Origin: Kordiimonadaceae bacterium
GTDB taxonomy: Bacteria > Pseudomonadota > Alphaproteobacteria > Sphingomonadales > Kordiimonadaceae
Direction of reading: 5' to 3'
DNA: 8,604 bases
Assembly (NCBI GenBank): GCA_014238195.1
Contig: JABABO010000127.1
Coordinates: 1-8,604 of the forward strand
The notes beneath the pieces were generated by a model. It was not told the DNA's origin and made no database searches. It was given only the letters and a program-made list of their open reading frames with translations. Of this stretch, positions 1-5,916 are shown piece by piece. A program made the translations under genes and the position numbers. Each line of letters starts with the position of its first letter. The first letter of the stretch is position 1.

Positions 1-2
1 AA

Positions 3-257
3 CAGGCCTTTACCAGCTACAACAATCCCAAAGGCAATGCGGATACAGAGCGCTTTATGAGAACGCTAAAAGAAGAGCGTGTCTGGATCAACGAATGGCC
101 CAGCCCAACCGCATTCTTTAAAGCCTTGGACGATTGGATCAACCAGTATAATAGCAGCTATCTGCACTCAACACTTGGTACTATGCCGCCAGAAACTTTT
201 GAACTGAAATTTAACCAAAACAAACAACAGAAAACTCCCTTAGAAAAGGCTTGCTAA
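3..257 (+). CDS. IS3-type transposase OrfB, C-terminal part of the DDE integrase core (5' end outside window)
   Basis: The frame is open from base 3 with no start needed, giving 84 residues up to the TAA at 255-257. The segment GNADTERFMRTLKEE (local residues 11-25) matches the last block of the retroviral-type integrase core. In IS3 OrfB proteins this block carries the third catalytic acidic residue, here Glu16 (codon 48-50). It is followed by the usual tail WINQYNSSYLHSTLG...PPETFE, corresponding to the 'YN..RPH..LG..TP' signature with a Tyr-Leu-His variant. The two catalytic Asp residues lie outside the window. The full-length enzyme would cut and join IS ends through a circular intermediate. 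An internal ATG at base 57 is not a sensible start because it falls after the catalytic Glu. Whether the complete copy is active cannot be judged. Confidence 0.85.
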   Translation, partial: QAFTSYNNPKGNADTERFMRTLKEERVWINEWPSPTAFFKALDDWINQYNSSYLHSTLGTMPPETFELKFNQNKQQKTPLEKAC

Positions 258-685
258 ATCAGGGGCAGTACAAATGTCTCTGGATGATCTGGTTTTAATG
301 TTAGAGCCTCATGGTACGTTTTTATGGCTTGAAATACCTTGCCTAAACGGTGATAACTTGATGCTAAAAGGCAGTAGTAAGTTATATTATTGCTCTCATA
401 CTTTATAGCTTGGTTAAATAATTTAATTGCCGTTTTAAAATCACCATGCAAATATTGGATATAAGCCATATTGTAATGGGCACCTGCAAATTTCGGGTTG
501 ATTGCGATAACCTTTTTCAGACAATCCATCGCATTTTTATAATCTGTTTCGCGGTTATAAAGATATGCAAGAAACATCCATGCCTCAATACTCTTAGGGT
601 TTTGAACGGTGTTTTCATTTGCTAAAGATTTTGCTTTTTGAAAATCAGTGGCTAAAAGAGGCATTAATTTGTCTATTAGGGTCAT
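254..685 (-). CDS. TPR-repeat protein, C-terminus cut by the IS insertion
   Basis: The ORF encodes 143 residues made almost entirely of tetratricopeptide repeats. Three full units are visible at about residues 30-63 (AWMFLAYLYNRETDYKNAM...INP), 64-97 (AHYNMAYIQYLHGDFKTAI) and 98-132 (YYCLLASSYHRLGKVFQAI...LKP). Each has the usual small/aromatic TPR positions and the terminal Asn/Lys-Pro. The chain then reads DHPETF, the typical beginning of a further repeat, and stops after five residues (VLPLI) encoded inside the IS end. The native gene was therefore probably longer. TPR arrays of this style often precede a sulfotransferase or glycosyltransferase domain in proteobacteria, but nothing here shows which. 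No signal peptide is seen, so it is probably a cytoplasmic protein-binding scaffold. The start ATG at 685 has only a weak purine-rich site (agaag) upstream. Function may be lost. Confidence 0.8.
   Translation of the reverse strand: MTLIDKLMPLLATDFQKAKSLANENTVQNPKSIEAWMFLAYLYNRETDYKNAMDCLKKVIAINPKFAGAHYNMAYIQYLHGDFKTAIKLFNQAIKYESNNITYYCLLASSYHRLGKVFQAIKTYHEALTLKPDHPETFVLPLI
256..272 (-). repeat. Right terminal inverted repeat of the IS
   Basis: On the minus strand this reads TGTACTGCCCCTGATTT, beginning with TG as IS3-family termini do. It also encodes the last residues (V-L-P-L-I) of the adjacent TPR ORF and borders that ORF's TAG. The partner repeat is outside the window, so the length of the repeat is an estimate. 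Confidence 0.6.
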
Positions 686-764
686 TATTTTCTTCTAAAA
701 TGTTTTGAATTTTCTGCTTGAATACGTTTGAAAAATACTCAGTAAAAATTTTAAATATTGAGAG

Positions 765-794
765 ATTTTAATCATAGAAAAATAATGCTGTCAA
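765..794 (-). promoter_or_regulatory. Candidate sigma-70 promoter of the TPR gene
   Basis: On the minus strand a perfect TTGACA (-35, bases 794-789) is followed after 18 bases by TAAAAT (-10, bases 770-765), matching five of six consensus positions. Transcription would start near 758, leaving a leader of about 70 bases before the ATG at 685. The surroundings are A+T-rich, so chance matches are possible. Confidence 0.45.
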
Positions 795-925
795 GGAACT
801 GAGGAATGTTCCCTTCGCATTTTAAATTAGAGTGCCCATAGACTTTAAACCTATGGATAGACACTAACTTATAAACCTGTAACTGTCAGATAATATCGAA
901 ACTAGTACCTATAAATTGCATATTT

Positions 926-949
926 TTGGACCGCCCTCTGGCAGCCCAA
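926..949 (-). terminator. Hairpin downstream of the EF-hand gene, possible terminator without a U-tract
   Basis: Bases 926-935 and 940-949 form a 10-bp stem with a 4-base loop, 20 bases past the stop of the minus-strand EF-hand gene. In minus-strand RNA all ten positions pair, two of them as G-U. In plus-strand RNA the same two positions are A/C mismatches. This suggests the structure acts in the EF-hand transcript. A run of A rather than U follows the stem on that strand, so it may be a 3'-end stabiliser rather than an intrinsic terminator. Confidence 0.4.
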
Positions 950-969
950 TATTTTTAACTTGGTAGCTT

Positions 970-1569
970 TTACTGGTGTTTGCTCTTGTGCTCTTTTTTA
1001 TTTTTATGCTTATGTATTTGTGCCGTTTTCAACTCATCGACCGTGACTGAACCATCACCATTAACGTCCATTTTTTTGAACTTCTTTATCATACGACTGC
1101 CAAATTCCGACAGATCAATTGCTTCATCTTTATTTTGGTCATGCTTGTTCATAAATTCAATGCGTGTAGGAGGGGTACGCCCTTGCATACGCTTATCCAT
1201 TTTCGCAACTTTTTTGGCAATTTCCTCCTCGCTTAAACCTTTTTCGCGTAAGCGGTCGAGCATTTCTTGCTTAAGCTTATTCTGCATATTTTGTTTATGT
1301 TCCGGTACAGGCATGACTTTTGGTAATTCATCTAATGTGATCAAGCCGTCCCCATTGTTATCAAACTTTACAAATTTCTCTGACACTCGCGCCATGACTT
1401 CGCCGTGGCTAACAGACTGATTATTGTCGGTGTCCATTTCTTGGAAGACCGCCATGCCCATAGCATGACCAAGCTTGCCTTTATGGCTTTTGTGTCCATC
1501 TGCTAAAACAGGTATGGCTATCGCTGTCATTACTGTCACTGCGAGCGCTGTTTTTATAGAATTTTTCAT
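970..1569 (-). CDS. Exported calcium-binding protein with four EF-hands
   Basis: The gene encodes 199 residues from the preferred start. The N-terminus MKNSIKTALAVTVMTAIAIP is a classical signal peptide, with cleavage predicted after VLA (about residue 23), so the protein should be periplasmic. Four Ca2+-binding loops fit DxDxDGxxxxxE: DTDNNQSVSHGE (46-57), DNNGDGLITLDE (70-81), DQNKDEAIDLSE (144-155) and DVNGDGSVTVDE (168-179). The second and fourth are near-canonical; the first and third lack the usual Gly and may bind more weakly. A charged helical stretch (about 89-129) separates the two pairs, and a His/Lys-rich tail (186-199) ends the chain. The ATG at 1569 is chosen because GAGGA lies 8 bases upstream; an in-frame ATG at 1584 would add five residues but leave that site inside the gene. 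The gene is divergent from the next one. Its role could be calcium buffering or sensing in the envelope; the partner is unknown. Confidence 0.88.
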   Translation of the reverse strand: MKNSIKTALAVTVMTAIAIPVLADGHKSHKGKLGHAMGMAVFQEMDTDNNQSVSHGEVMARVSEKFVKFDNNGDGLITLDELPKVMPVPEHKQNMQNKLKQEMLDRLREKGLSEEEIAKKVAKMDKRMQGRTPPTRIEFMNKHDQNKDEAIDLSEFGSRMIKKFKKMDVNGDGSVTVDELKTAQIHKHKNKKEHKSKHQ

Positions 1570-1615
1570 AATATTCATCCTCATGTGATGCAGAATTTTC
1601 TTTCTGCTGTTTGTC

Positions 1616-1644
1616 GATATAGTTTGTACGGTTTAATTTTGCAA
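1616..1644 (-). promoter_or_regulatory. Candidate promoter of the EF-hand gene
   Basis: On the minus strand TTGCAA (1644-1639) and TATATC (1621-1616) are separated by 17 bases, each matching four of six sigma-70 positions. Initiation would fall about 40 bases before the ATG at 1569. The match is moderate and rests only on sequence. Confidence 0.3.
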
Positions 1645-1707
1645 AAACCTTCGCAAAAAAAATACCTTCATTCTAACCAAAACATATCTTATAGACTATA
1701 TATGATT

Positions 1708-1730
1708 GTGCCTGCTTCGTCGGCAGGTAC
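1708..1730 (+). other. Hairpin in the divergent intergenic region, upstream of the small secreted protein gene
   Basis: Bases 1708-1715 (GTGCCTGC) and 1723-1730 (GCAGGTAC) form an 8-bp stem with one G-U pair and a 7-base loop, ending 35 bases before the ATG at 1766. A T6 run occurs ten bases after the stem (about 1740-1745). That is too far for a standard intrinsic terminator, but it leaves an attenuator-like role in the 5' leader possible. It could equally be a protein-binding inverted repeat serving both divergent genes. Confidence 0.35.
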
Positions 1731-1765
1731 TCAGGAAACTTTTTTGGTTGCTAAAAGGTTATACG

Positions 1766-2122
1766 ATGAAACACATTATAAAAACAGGTGCTTTTGCACT
1801 GTCATGCCTATTTATAGTCCAAACTACAGCTCAAGCAAATCAGGAGGACGCACCTTTAAACCCTGCCCTAACGGCTTATGTGCTGGATGCAGCAAAGGTT
1901 GTTGGTGGGGCACGGTTCTGTAAAATTGAGGTTGACGAGTTAGAAGAATTTTTAGTTATCGCAGAAGCACGCTTAAGTGCCCTGTCACGTGATGATTTTG
2001 AAAAAGTCTCTGGGCGCATCGATTTTAAAAACTACTCTGCTGCTGCATCTGGAAAAGCCCCCGAGGGCGGCTGTGAAAAGTTTCAAAAACAATTTCAGGA
2101 CATATTACGTCAATCTTTTTAG
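1766..2122 (+). CDS. Small exported protein of unknown function with two mature cysteines
   Basis: The product has 118 residues. I do not recognise the family. The N-terminus MKHIIKTGAFALSCLFIVQT followed by TAQA fits a type I signal peptide cleaved before Asn25. Cys14 lies inside the hydrophobic core and is a poor lipobox candidate. The mature chain of about 94 residues is mainly helical in appearance, with an acidic segment (EVDELEEF, 55-62) and Cys52 and Cys103, which could form a periplasmic disulfide. The start at 1766 is preferred over an upstream ATG at 1706 because AAAGG sits 7 bases before it and because it begins exactly at a signal peptide. The gene is divergent from the EF-hand gene and 162 bases ahead of the metalloprotease gene, also exported. 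A link in function is only suggested by this proximity. Confidence 0.75.
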   Translation: MKHIIKTGAFALSCLFIVQTTAQANQEDAPLNPALTAYVLDAAKVVGGARFCKIEVDELEEFLVIAEARLSALSRDDFEKVSGRIDFKNYSAAASGKAPEGGCEKFQKQFQDILRQSF

Positions 2123-2186
2123 TGCAGTTTGCGTTGAAACGTTACAACTATGCGACCATTGGCCTATGCAATGATTGACAATCTCC

Positions 2187-2215
2187 TTAATATCCATTGA
2201 AAATAGGACTATAAT
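2187..2215 (+). promoter_or_regulatory. Candidate promoter of the metalloprotease gene
   Basis: A perfect TATAAT lies at 2210-2215, with TTAATA (four of six) 17 bases upstream at 2187-2192. Transcription would start near 2222, about 63 bases before the TTG start codon. A perfect TTGACA at 2175-2180 is too far (29 bases) to pair with this -10. The gap between 2122 and 2285 shows no terminator for the preceding gene, so read-through is possible. Confidence 0.4.
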
Positions 2216-2273
2216 TTTAAATAAGCAAAATAGTGAGATGCGCGTGCAGTCCTCAGTTTTGACTTTATATATT

Positions 2274-2287
2274 GGAGAGATACTTTG
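2274..2287 (+). promoter_or_regulatory. Ribosome binding site deciding a TTG start
   Basis: GGAG (2274-2277) lies 7 bases before TTG at 2285-2287. The first in-frame ATG (2324) has no such site, and starting there would remove the Lys-rich n-region of the signal peptide. TTG is therefore the likelier initiation codon. Confidence 0.65.
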
Positions 2288-5077
2288 CAGCTTCTAAACT
2301 TAATAAAACTAAAATCATTCAAAATGAACTTTCTAATGGGTGCCAGTCTGACTGCATTTACTTTTTCTTACATCGCATCTGGTGTGCAGGCATCACAGAA
2401 TGTATTTGAAGTTCAATCAAATGAAAATATTGTTGGTCATGTTTGGGCCGGTGATAAAAAGCCCGAAGAGGATAAACCAGAGGAAGATAAGCCTGAGACT
2501 GAAAAGCCTGAAGAAGCAGCAAAGGATGAAACTGAGGAAACAGAATCGAAGTCCTCTGATAAAAAGGACGAAAAGAAAACCAAAGACAAAAAGAAGAAGA
2601 AAAAGAAAAAACTGATCAGTGATATTGTAAAAGAGCTGGAAAAATCAGAAGGTCTTTTTACTTTCTACCGCGATCCTAAAACAGGGACGCTTCGCATGGA
2701 AGTGCGGGAAGATCAGATTGATCAAGAATTTATATATTTTTCACAAACGGCCGACGGTGTTCCAGAAGGTGGGCATTTTCGCGGCCAATACCGCCGTCAG
2801 AAAATTCTAAAGTTTGTTCGCCACTATGAGCGATTAGAACTTATTGAAGTGAACCCGTATTTATATTTTGACCCTGATAGTGCGCTTGCCAAAGCCAAAG
2901 ATGCTAACACCAGCCCTGCTGTTATGGCCGTAATAAAAGTCGAGGCCAAAAACAAAGCGGGAAATAAATATTTATTCCGCGCTGATGGTCTGTTTGTCAA
3001 TGAAATCCTTGACCAAGTGAAGCCATCGTCGCGGCCTGGTCAAAAACCGGGATCCGCTTTCAGTCTTGGTAAGCTGAGTAAAGCAAAAACGAAAATTTCC
3101 CGATTTAAAAATTATCCAGAAAACACAGAAATTATTGTTGATTATGTCTACTATAATCCAACACCAGCGCATTACGGCAAAGGCCCAGAAATTACCAATG
3201 CACGTAATGTTACTGTCAGTTTGCGTCATGCTTTTATCGCCATGCCAGAAAATGATTTTAAACCGCGATTTGATGATCCTCGTGTTGGCTATTTTCTTGA
3301 CTATGTGAACAATATGACGGATCGCAGTGCCACACCGTGGCGTGATATGATCACACGCTGGAATTTGGTAAAGCAGAACCCTCAAGCGGCGATTTCTGAA
3401 CCCATTGAGCCTATTGTTTGGTGGATTGAAAACACAACTCCCGTAGATATTCGTCCTACTATTAAAGCGGCAGGCGAAGCATGGAATATTGCTTTTGAAG
3501 CGGCGGGTTTTAAAAACGCGCTTGTTGTTAAGGAACAGCCTGACGATGCGGATTGGGATGCTGGCGATATTCGTTATAACGTTTTGCGCTGGACGAGCAG
3601 TTCACAGCCCTTGTTTGGTGGCTACGGGCCGAGCTTTAGTAACCCACGCACGGGTCAAATTCTTGGCGCTGACATTATGCTAGAGTTTAGCTTCCTGACC
3701 AACCGTATCAATGCAGCGAATGTTTTTGAAAGTGCTGCACTGAACTTAAACACCGCTAGAACGTCAGCGACTGAATTAAGCACAGCAATTATGGGCATGA
3801 ACAAGCACTTACAAAATTGCGGACTGGCAGGACATTTACATATGAATAATATGCTTGGTAAGACGCTTGCCAAGCTGCAAGGCGCCACGCCAGAGGTCGA
3901 GCGCAAAATAGTCGAGGAAAGCATTTATTACCTGATCTTGCATGAAATCGGGCATACACTTGGGCTTAATCACAATATGAAATCTACTCAGAGCCGTTCT
4001 TATGCCACGGCCCATGATATTTCAGAGCAAAGCGAAGGATTGATAAGCTCTGTGATGGATTATCCTGCGATAAATTTTGCACCACCTAGGAAAGATCAAG
4101 CACATTATTACACAGTGCGTCCTGGGGCTTATGATATTTGGGCTATTCAATATGGCTATAATCCTGATCTGGATGATGAAACTAAGCGCAAAGCTCATTT
4201 AGACCGATCAACGGAACCCACCTTAGCGTTCGGTAATGACGGCGATGATATGCGTGCACCAGGCAAAGGCATTGATCCACGTGTCAATATTTATGACATG
4301 ACTGATGATGCCATTTCATACGCCGCTGACCGTTTGGCACTTGACCAGGCTGCCCTTGCAAAATTAAAGGATAAATTCACCAAATCAGGCCAAAGCTATC
4401 AGGAACTGCGTAATGCCTATCTTATTCTAACGGCGGATATCGCTTGGCAAGGCCGTGTTACTAGCCGATATATAGGGGGGGTGTACGTGGACCGCGCAGT
4501 TGCAGGTCAAACAGGCGCTACCGCACCCTATCAACCTGTTCCTGAGGAAAAGCAGCGTATAGCAATGCAGTTGCTAAGGGATAATATCTTTGCCCCAGAT
4601 GCATTTGCAGCTGACCCTGCATTGTTACAGTATTTAGCCGTTCAGCGACGTGGCTTTGCCTTGTATGGCCACACTGAAGACCCAAAAATACATGCACGGG
4701 CGGGTCTTATTCAAGCTGATATTCTTGCGCATCTCATGCATCCTATCACGCTACTTCGTATGACAGATACATCCCTTTACGGAAATACTTACAGTGTGAA
4801 CGAGATGCTGAGTGATCTTAGCGATGCAATTTTTGAGGCCGATAGCCGTGGTGTTGTCAACAGTTTCAGACAAGAACTACAAGTGCATTATGTCCACATG
4901 CTGATTAATGTTATGCGCGGTAACGGGTATGATTATGTTGCACGCTCTAGCGCTTTTTCAAATTTAACCGGCTTGCGTAAAGATTTAGCGCGGTGGCGCG
5001 GTGACGCTGCGACACGTGCGCACCGTGAACACCTCAGCTTTATTATCAACAAAGCCCTAGAGGTTCATGAAGGATAA
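2285..5077 (+). CDS. Exported zinc-dependent metalloprotease (DUF5118/DUF5117/DUF4953 type)
   Basis: The product has 930 residues and starts at TTG. Residues 1-36 form a signal peptide with a basic n-region (KLKSFK), a hydrophobic core and VQA before Ser37. A Glu/Pro/Lys-rich linker (57-109) follows. Residues about 110-160 (SEGLFTFYRD...) and 160-330 resemble the DUF5118 and DUF5117 regions that precede the catalytic part in this family. The catalytic part (about 375-700) holds HEIGHTLGLNH at 553-563, the metzincin-like HExxHxxGxxH with His553, His557 and His563 as zinc ligands and Glu554 as general base. SVMDYP (589-594) is the matching Met-turn. The C-terminal 230 residues are helical and complete. 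The expected activity is hydrolysis of peptides or proteins in the periplasm or outside the cell; natural substrates of this family are not known to me. The gene ends at a strong terminator. The EF-hand gene nearby does not by itself prove calcium dependence. Confidence 0.9.
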   Translation: MQLLNLIKLKSFKMNFLMGASLTAFTFSYIASGVQASQNVFEVQSNENIVGHVWAGDKKPEEDKPEEDKPETEKPEEAAKDETEETESKSSDKKDEKKTKDKKKKKKKKLISDIVKELEKSEGLFTFYRDPKTGTLRMEVREDQIDQEFIYFSQTADGVPEGGHFRGQYRRQKILKFVRHYERLELIEVNPYLYFDPDSALAKAKDANTSPAVMAVIKVEAKNKAGNKYLFRADGLFVNEILDQVKPSSRPGQKPGSAFSLGKLSKAKTKISRFKNYPENTEIIVDYVYYNPTPAHYGKGPEITNARNVTVSLRHAFIAMPENDFKPRFDDPRVGYFLDYVNNMTDRSATPWRDMITRWNLVKQNPQAAISEPIEPIVWWIENTTPVDIRPTIKAAGEAWNIAFEAAGFKNALVVKEQPDDADWDAGDIRYNVLRWTSSSQPLFGGYGPSFSNPRTGQILGADIMLEFSFLTNRINAANVFESAALNLNTARTSATELSTAIMGMNKHLQNCGLAGHLHMNNMLGKTLAKLQGATPEVERKIVEESIYYLILHEIGHTLGLNHNMKSTQSRSYATAHDISEQSEGLISSVMDYPAINFAPPRKDQAHYYTVRPGAYDIWAIQYGYNPDLDDETKRKAHLDRSTEPTLAFGNDGDDMRAPGKGIDPRVNIYDMTDDAISYAADRLALDQAALAKLKDKFTKSGQSYQELRNAYLILTADIAWQGRVTSRYIGGVYVDRAVAGQTGATAPYQPVPEEKQRIAMQLLRDNIFAPDAFAADPALLQYLAVQRRGFALYGHTEDPKIHARAGLIQADILAHLMHPITLLRMTDTSLYGNTYSVNEMLSDLSDAIFEADSRGVVNSFRQELQVHYVHMLINVMRGNGYDYVARSSAFSNLTGLRKDLARWRGDAATRAHREHLSFIINKALEVHEG
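2453..2611 (+). other. Low-complexity coding segment: Glu/Pro/Lys-rich linker ending in eight lysines
   Basis: Residues 57-109 of the metalloprotease begin with near-repeats of KPEED / KPETE / KPEEA, pass through an acidic Ser/Thr section, and end in a lysine block with eight consecutive Lys (102-109) encoded by AAA/AAG. The acidic-then-basic order sits between signal peptide and first folded domain. The A-rich purine run is a place where replication slippage or frameshifting could occur; here the frame is intact. Confidence 0.8.
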
Positions 5078-5098
5078 AAATACCTTAACAGTAAATAG

Positions 5099-5125
5099 AA
5101 AAGCGGCTTTAGAGCCGCTTTTTTT
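5099..5125 (+). terminator. Rho-independent terminator between convergent genes
   Basis: AAGCGGCT (5101-5108) and AGCCGCTT (5113-5120) form a perfect 8-bp G+C-rich stem with loop TTAG, followed by T5 on the plus strand. It lies 23 bases after the metalloprotease stop. The flanking AAAA on the left gives TTTT on the minus strand, so the same hairpin can also stop transcription of the Sel1-like gene coming from the right. Confidence 0.92.
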
Positions 5126-5155
5126 GATAGGGTTATAACTTTATAAACTGAATAA

Positions 5156-5437
5156 TCAGCTATTCTTTTCAAGCCATTCTCGTGCTTGGCGTTGTGCTTC
5201 CGCGATATCCCTATTTGACATGTCTAAGGCTAATTCGCTGCGGTCTAATTCAGCGCGGCGTACACCACGCATAGCAGCTAAGTTGAACCACTTATGTGCT
5301 TGAATATTGTCGCGCCCTATACTTTGCTCAGTTGAATATAGCAATCCCAAATCATATAGCGCTTCTGCCCGACCTGTGTTTGCAGCGTTTAATCGCTCCT
5401 GCACATCATCAAATAGACGTTGGTCTTTCTGCCCCAT
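5156..5437 (-). CDS. Small Sel1-like repeat protein
   Basis: The product has 93 residues, and no signal peptide is visible, so it is probably cytoplasmic. Residues 25-58 (EALYDLGLLYS...AHKWFNLAAMRG) carry the Sel1 consensus: A.Y.LG..Y, a loop with a Gly-x-Asp segment, then A..W...AA..G. A second half-unit (60-90, AELDRSELALDM..DIAEAQRQAREWL) resembles the terminal helix seen in many Sel1 proteins, whose A...A..W ending is kept. Sel1 repeats are TPR-related alpha-hairpins that bind other proteins; a single-unit protein of this size gives no clue to its partner. The start is supported by GGAG 7 bases upstream (minus strand, bases 5448-5445). The gene is convergent with the metalloprotease gene, shares its terminator, and stands alone. 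Confidence 0.8.
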   Translation of the reverse strand: MGQKDQRLFDDVQERLNAANTGRAEALYDLGLLYSTEQSIGRDNIQAHKWFNLAAMRGVRRAELDRSELALDMSNRDIAEAQRQAREWLEKNS

Positions 5438-5452
5438 TATCTTTCTCCGACT

Positions 5453-5550
5453 TTCCTAATATGTTGATCCAATACACATAGGATTGATACAGCTTCCTAA
5501 ATTTTGGTAAACAATTCCAGTTGTAATAAAAAAACTTCCTAATATATTGA
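5453..5550. repeat. Three TTCCTAA direct repeats at 41-42-base spacing
   Basis: TTCCTAA begins at 5453, 5494 and 5536. The first and third extend to TTCCTAATATGTTGA and TTCCTAATATATTGA, 14 of 15 bases identical; the middle copy keeps only the core followed by ATTTTGG. The spacing is about four turns of B-DNA, so all three would lie on one face of the helix. They sit just upstream of the ribosome binding site of the minus-strand Sel1-like gene. They could be operator sites or a decayed tandem duplication. Confidence 0.4.
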
Positions 5551-5838
5551 AAAAGAAGCAAAAACTGGCATCCCATACAAGACTATCGGGCAACCAGCAA
5601 CGCAATCCTTGAATAATAAAAACCGAATCAGTCGCAAAACGTCTTAATTTACGCCGTATAAAATTGCGCTTCTAGTATATTAACGCTTGCTAATCATTAT
5701 GGGGTCTGATTAAAATTAACTGTGACCTAAACAGTAAGGACATGCGTCGTGCATACCCGATACCAGAAATTCTCAAAAAAGCTTCTCGCAAAGTCAGTTG
5801 CAATCCCGCAAATGAGACGCTGTGATGATCAGGCGCTT

Positions 5839-5916
5839 ATGACACATGGTTTTTGGGTTTTAAGTGTTGTTTGCTCACTTCTTCTGATTAAGGCTGGCCA
5901 CCTATTAGGCCCTTAA
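5839..5916 (+). CDS. Putative leuA leader peptide (25 aa, branched-chain-residue rich)
   Basis: A short ORF begins ATG ACA CAT GGT TTT TGG at 5839 and ends at TAA 5914-5916. Of 25 residues, six are Leu (8, 14, 15, 16, 22, 23), three Val (7, 10, 11) and one Ile (17), with Leu-Leu-Leu-Ile as consecutive codons 5878-5889. Leu22-Leu23 use CTA and TTA. AGG (5831-5833) lies 5 bases before the ATG, a modest binding site; an in-frame ATG at 5812 would give 34 residues. The ORF ends 161 bases before leuA and its stop codon lies inside the left arm of a hairpin. This is the layout of leader peptides that sense charged leucine tRNA by ribosome stalling. The assignment is by composition and position only; no homologue was searched. 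Confidence 0.6.
   Translation: MTHGFWVLSVVCSLLLIKAGHLLGP

Larger units (their letters stand above)
1..272 (+). mobile_element. Right end of an IS3-family insertion sequence (partial)
   Basis: The element enters from beyond the left edge and contributes the transposase C-terminus plus a terminal repeat. Read on the minus strand from base 272, the end is TGTACTGCCCCTGATTT. This starts with the TG dinucleotide and the CCCC core common at IS3-family ends. The transposase stop codon touches this repeat, which is usual for the compact IS3 layout. The left end, orfA and any target-site duplication lie outside the window, so the exact IS and the boundary base are inferred. The neighbouring TPR ORF runs into the repeat, which independently places the junction near 272. 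Confidence 0.75.

Noticed and set aside
836..856. CCATAG/CTATGG inverted repeat in the TPR to EF-hand gap
   Set aside because: Six-bp arms with a 9-base loop in A+T-rich DNA are expected by chance, and it is not placed near a start or stop codon.
980..1420. Plus-strand ORF of 146 codons opposite the EF-hand gene
   Set aside because: It is antisense to a gene with four clear EF-hand loops and a signal peptide, has no recognisable domain, and is rich in Ser/Cys/Phe as expected of a reverse-complement shadow.
1585..1923. Plus-strand ORF of 112 codons overlapping the small secreted protein
   Set aside because: It has no good ribosome binding site and no recognisable motif, and it overlaps in another frame an ORF with a clean signal peptide and Shine-Dalgarno sequence.
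2382..2615. Plus-strand ORF of 77 codons, Lys/Arg-rich
   Set aside because: It is the shifted frame of the low-complexity linker of the metalloprotease; its composition is a by-product of that A-rich tract.
2972..3385. Minus-strand ORF of 137 codons inside the metalloprotease gene
   Set aside because: It is a shadow of the conserved DUF5117-like region, without a family signature or ribosome binding site.
5742..5825. 27-codon ORF starting at ATG 5742, considered as a leuA leader
   Set aside because: The AAGGA is only one base from the ATG, there is no run of branched-chain codons, and it lies before the hairpin region; the ORF at 5839 fits far better.
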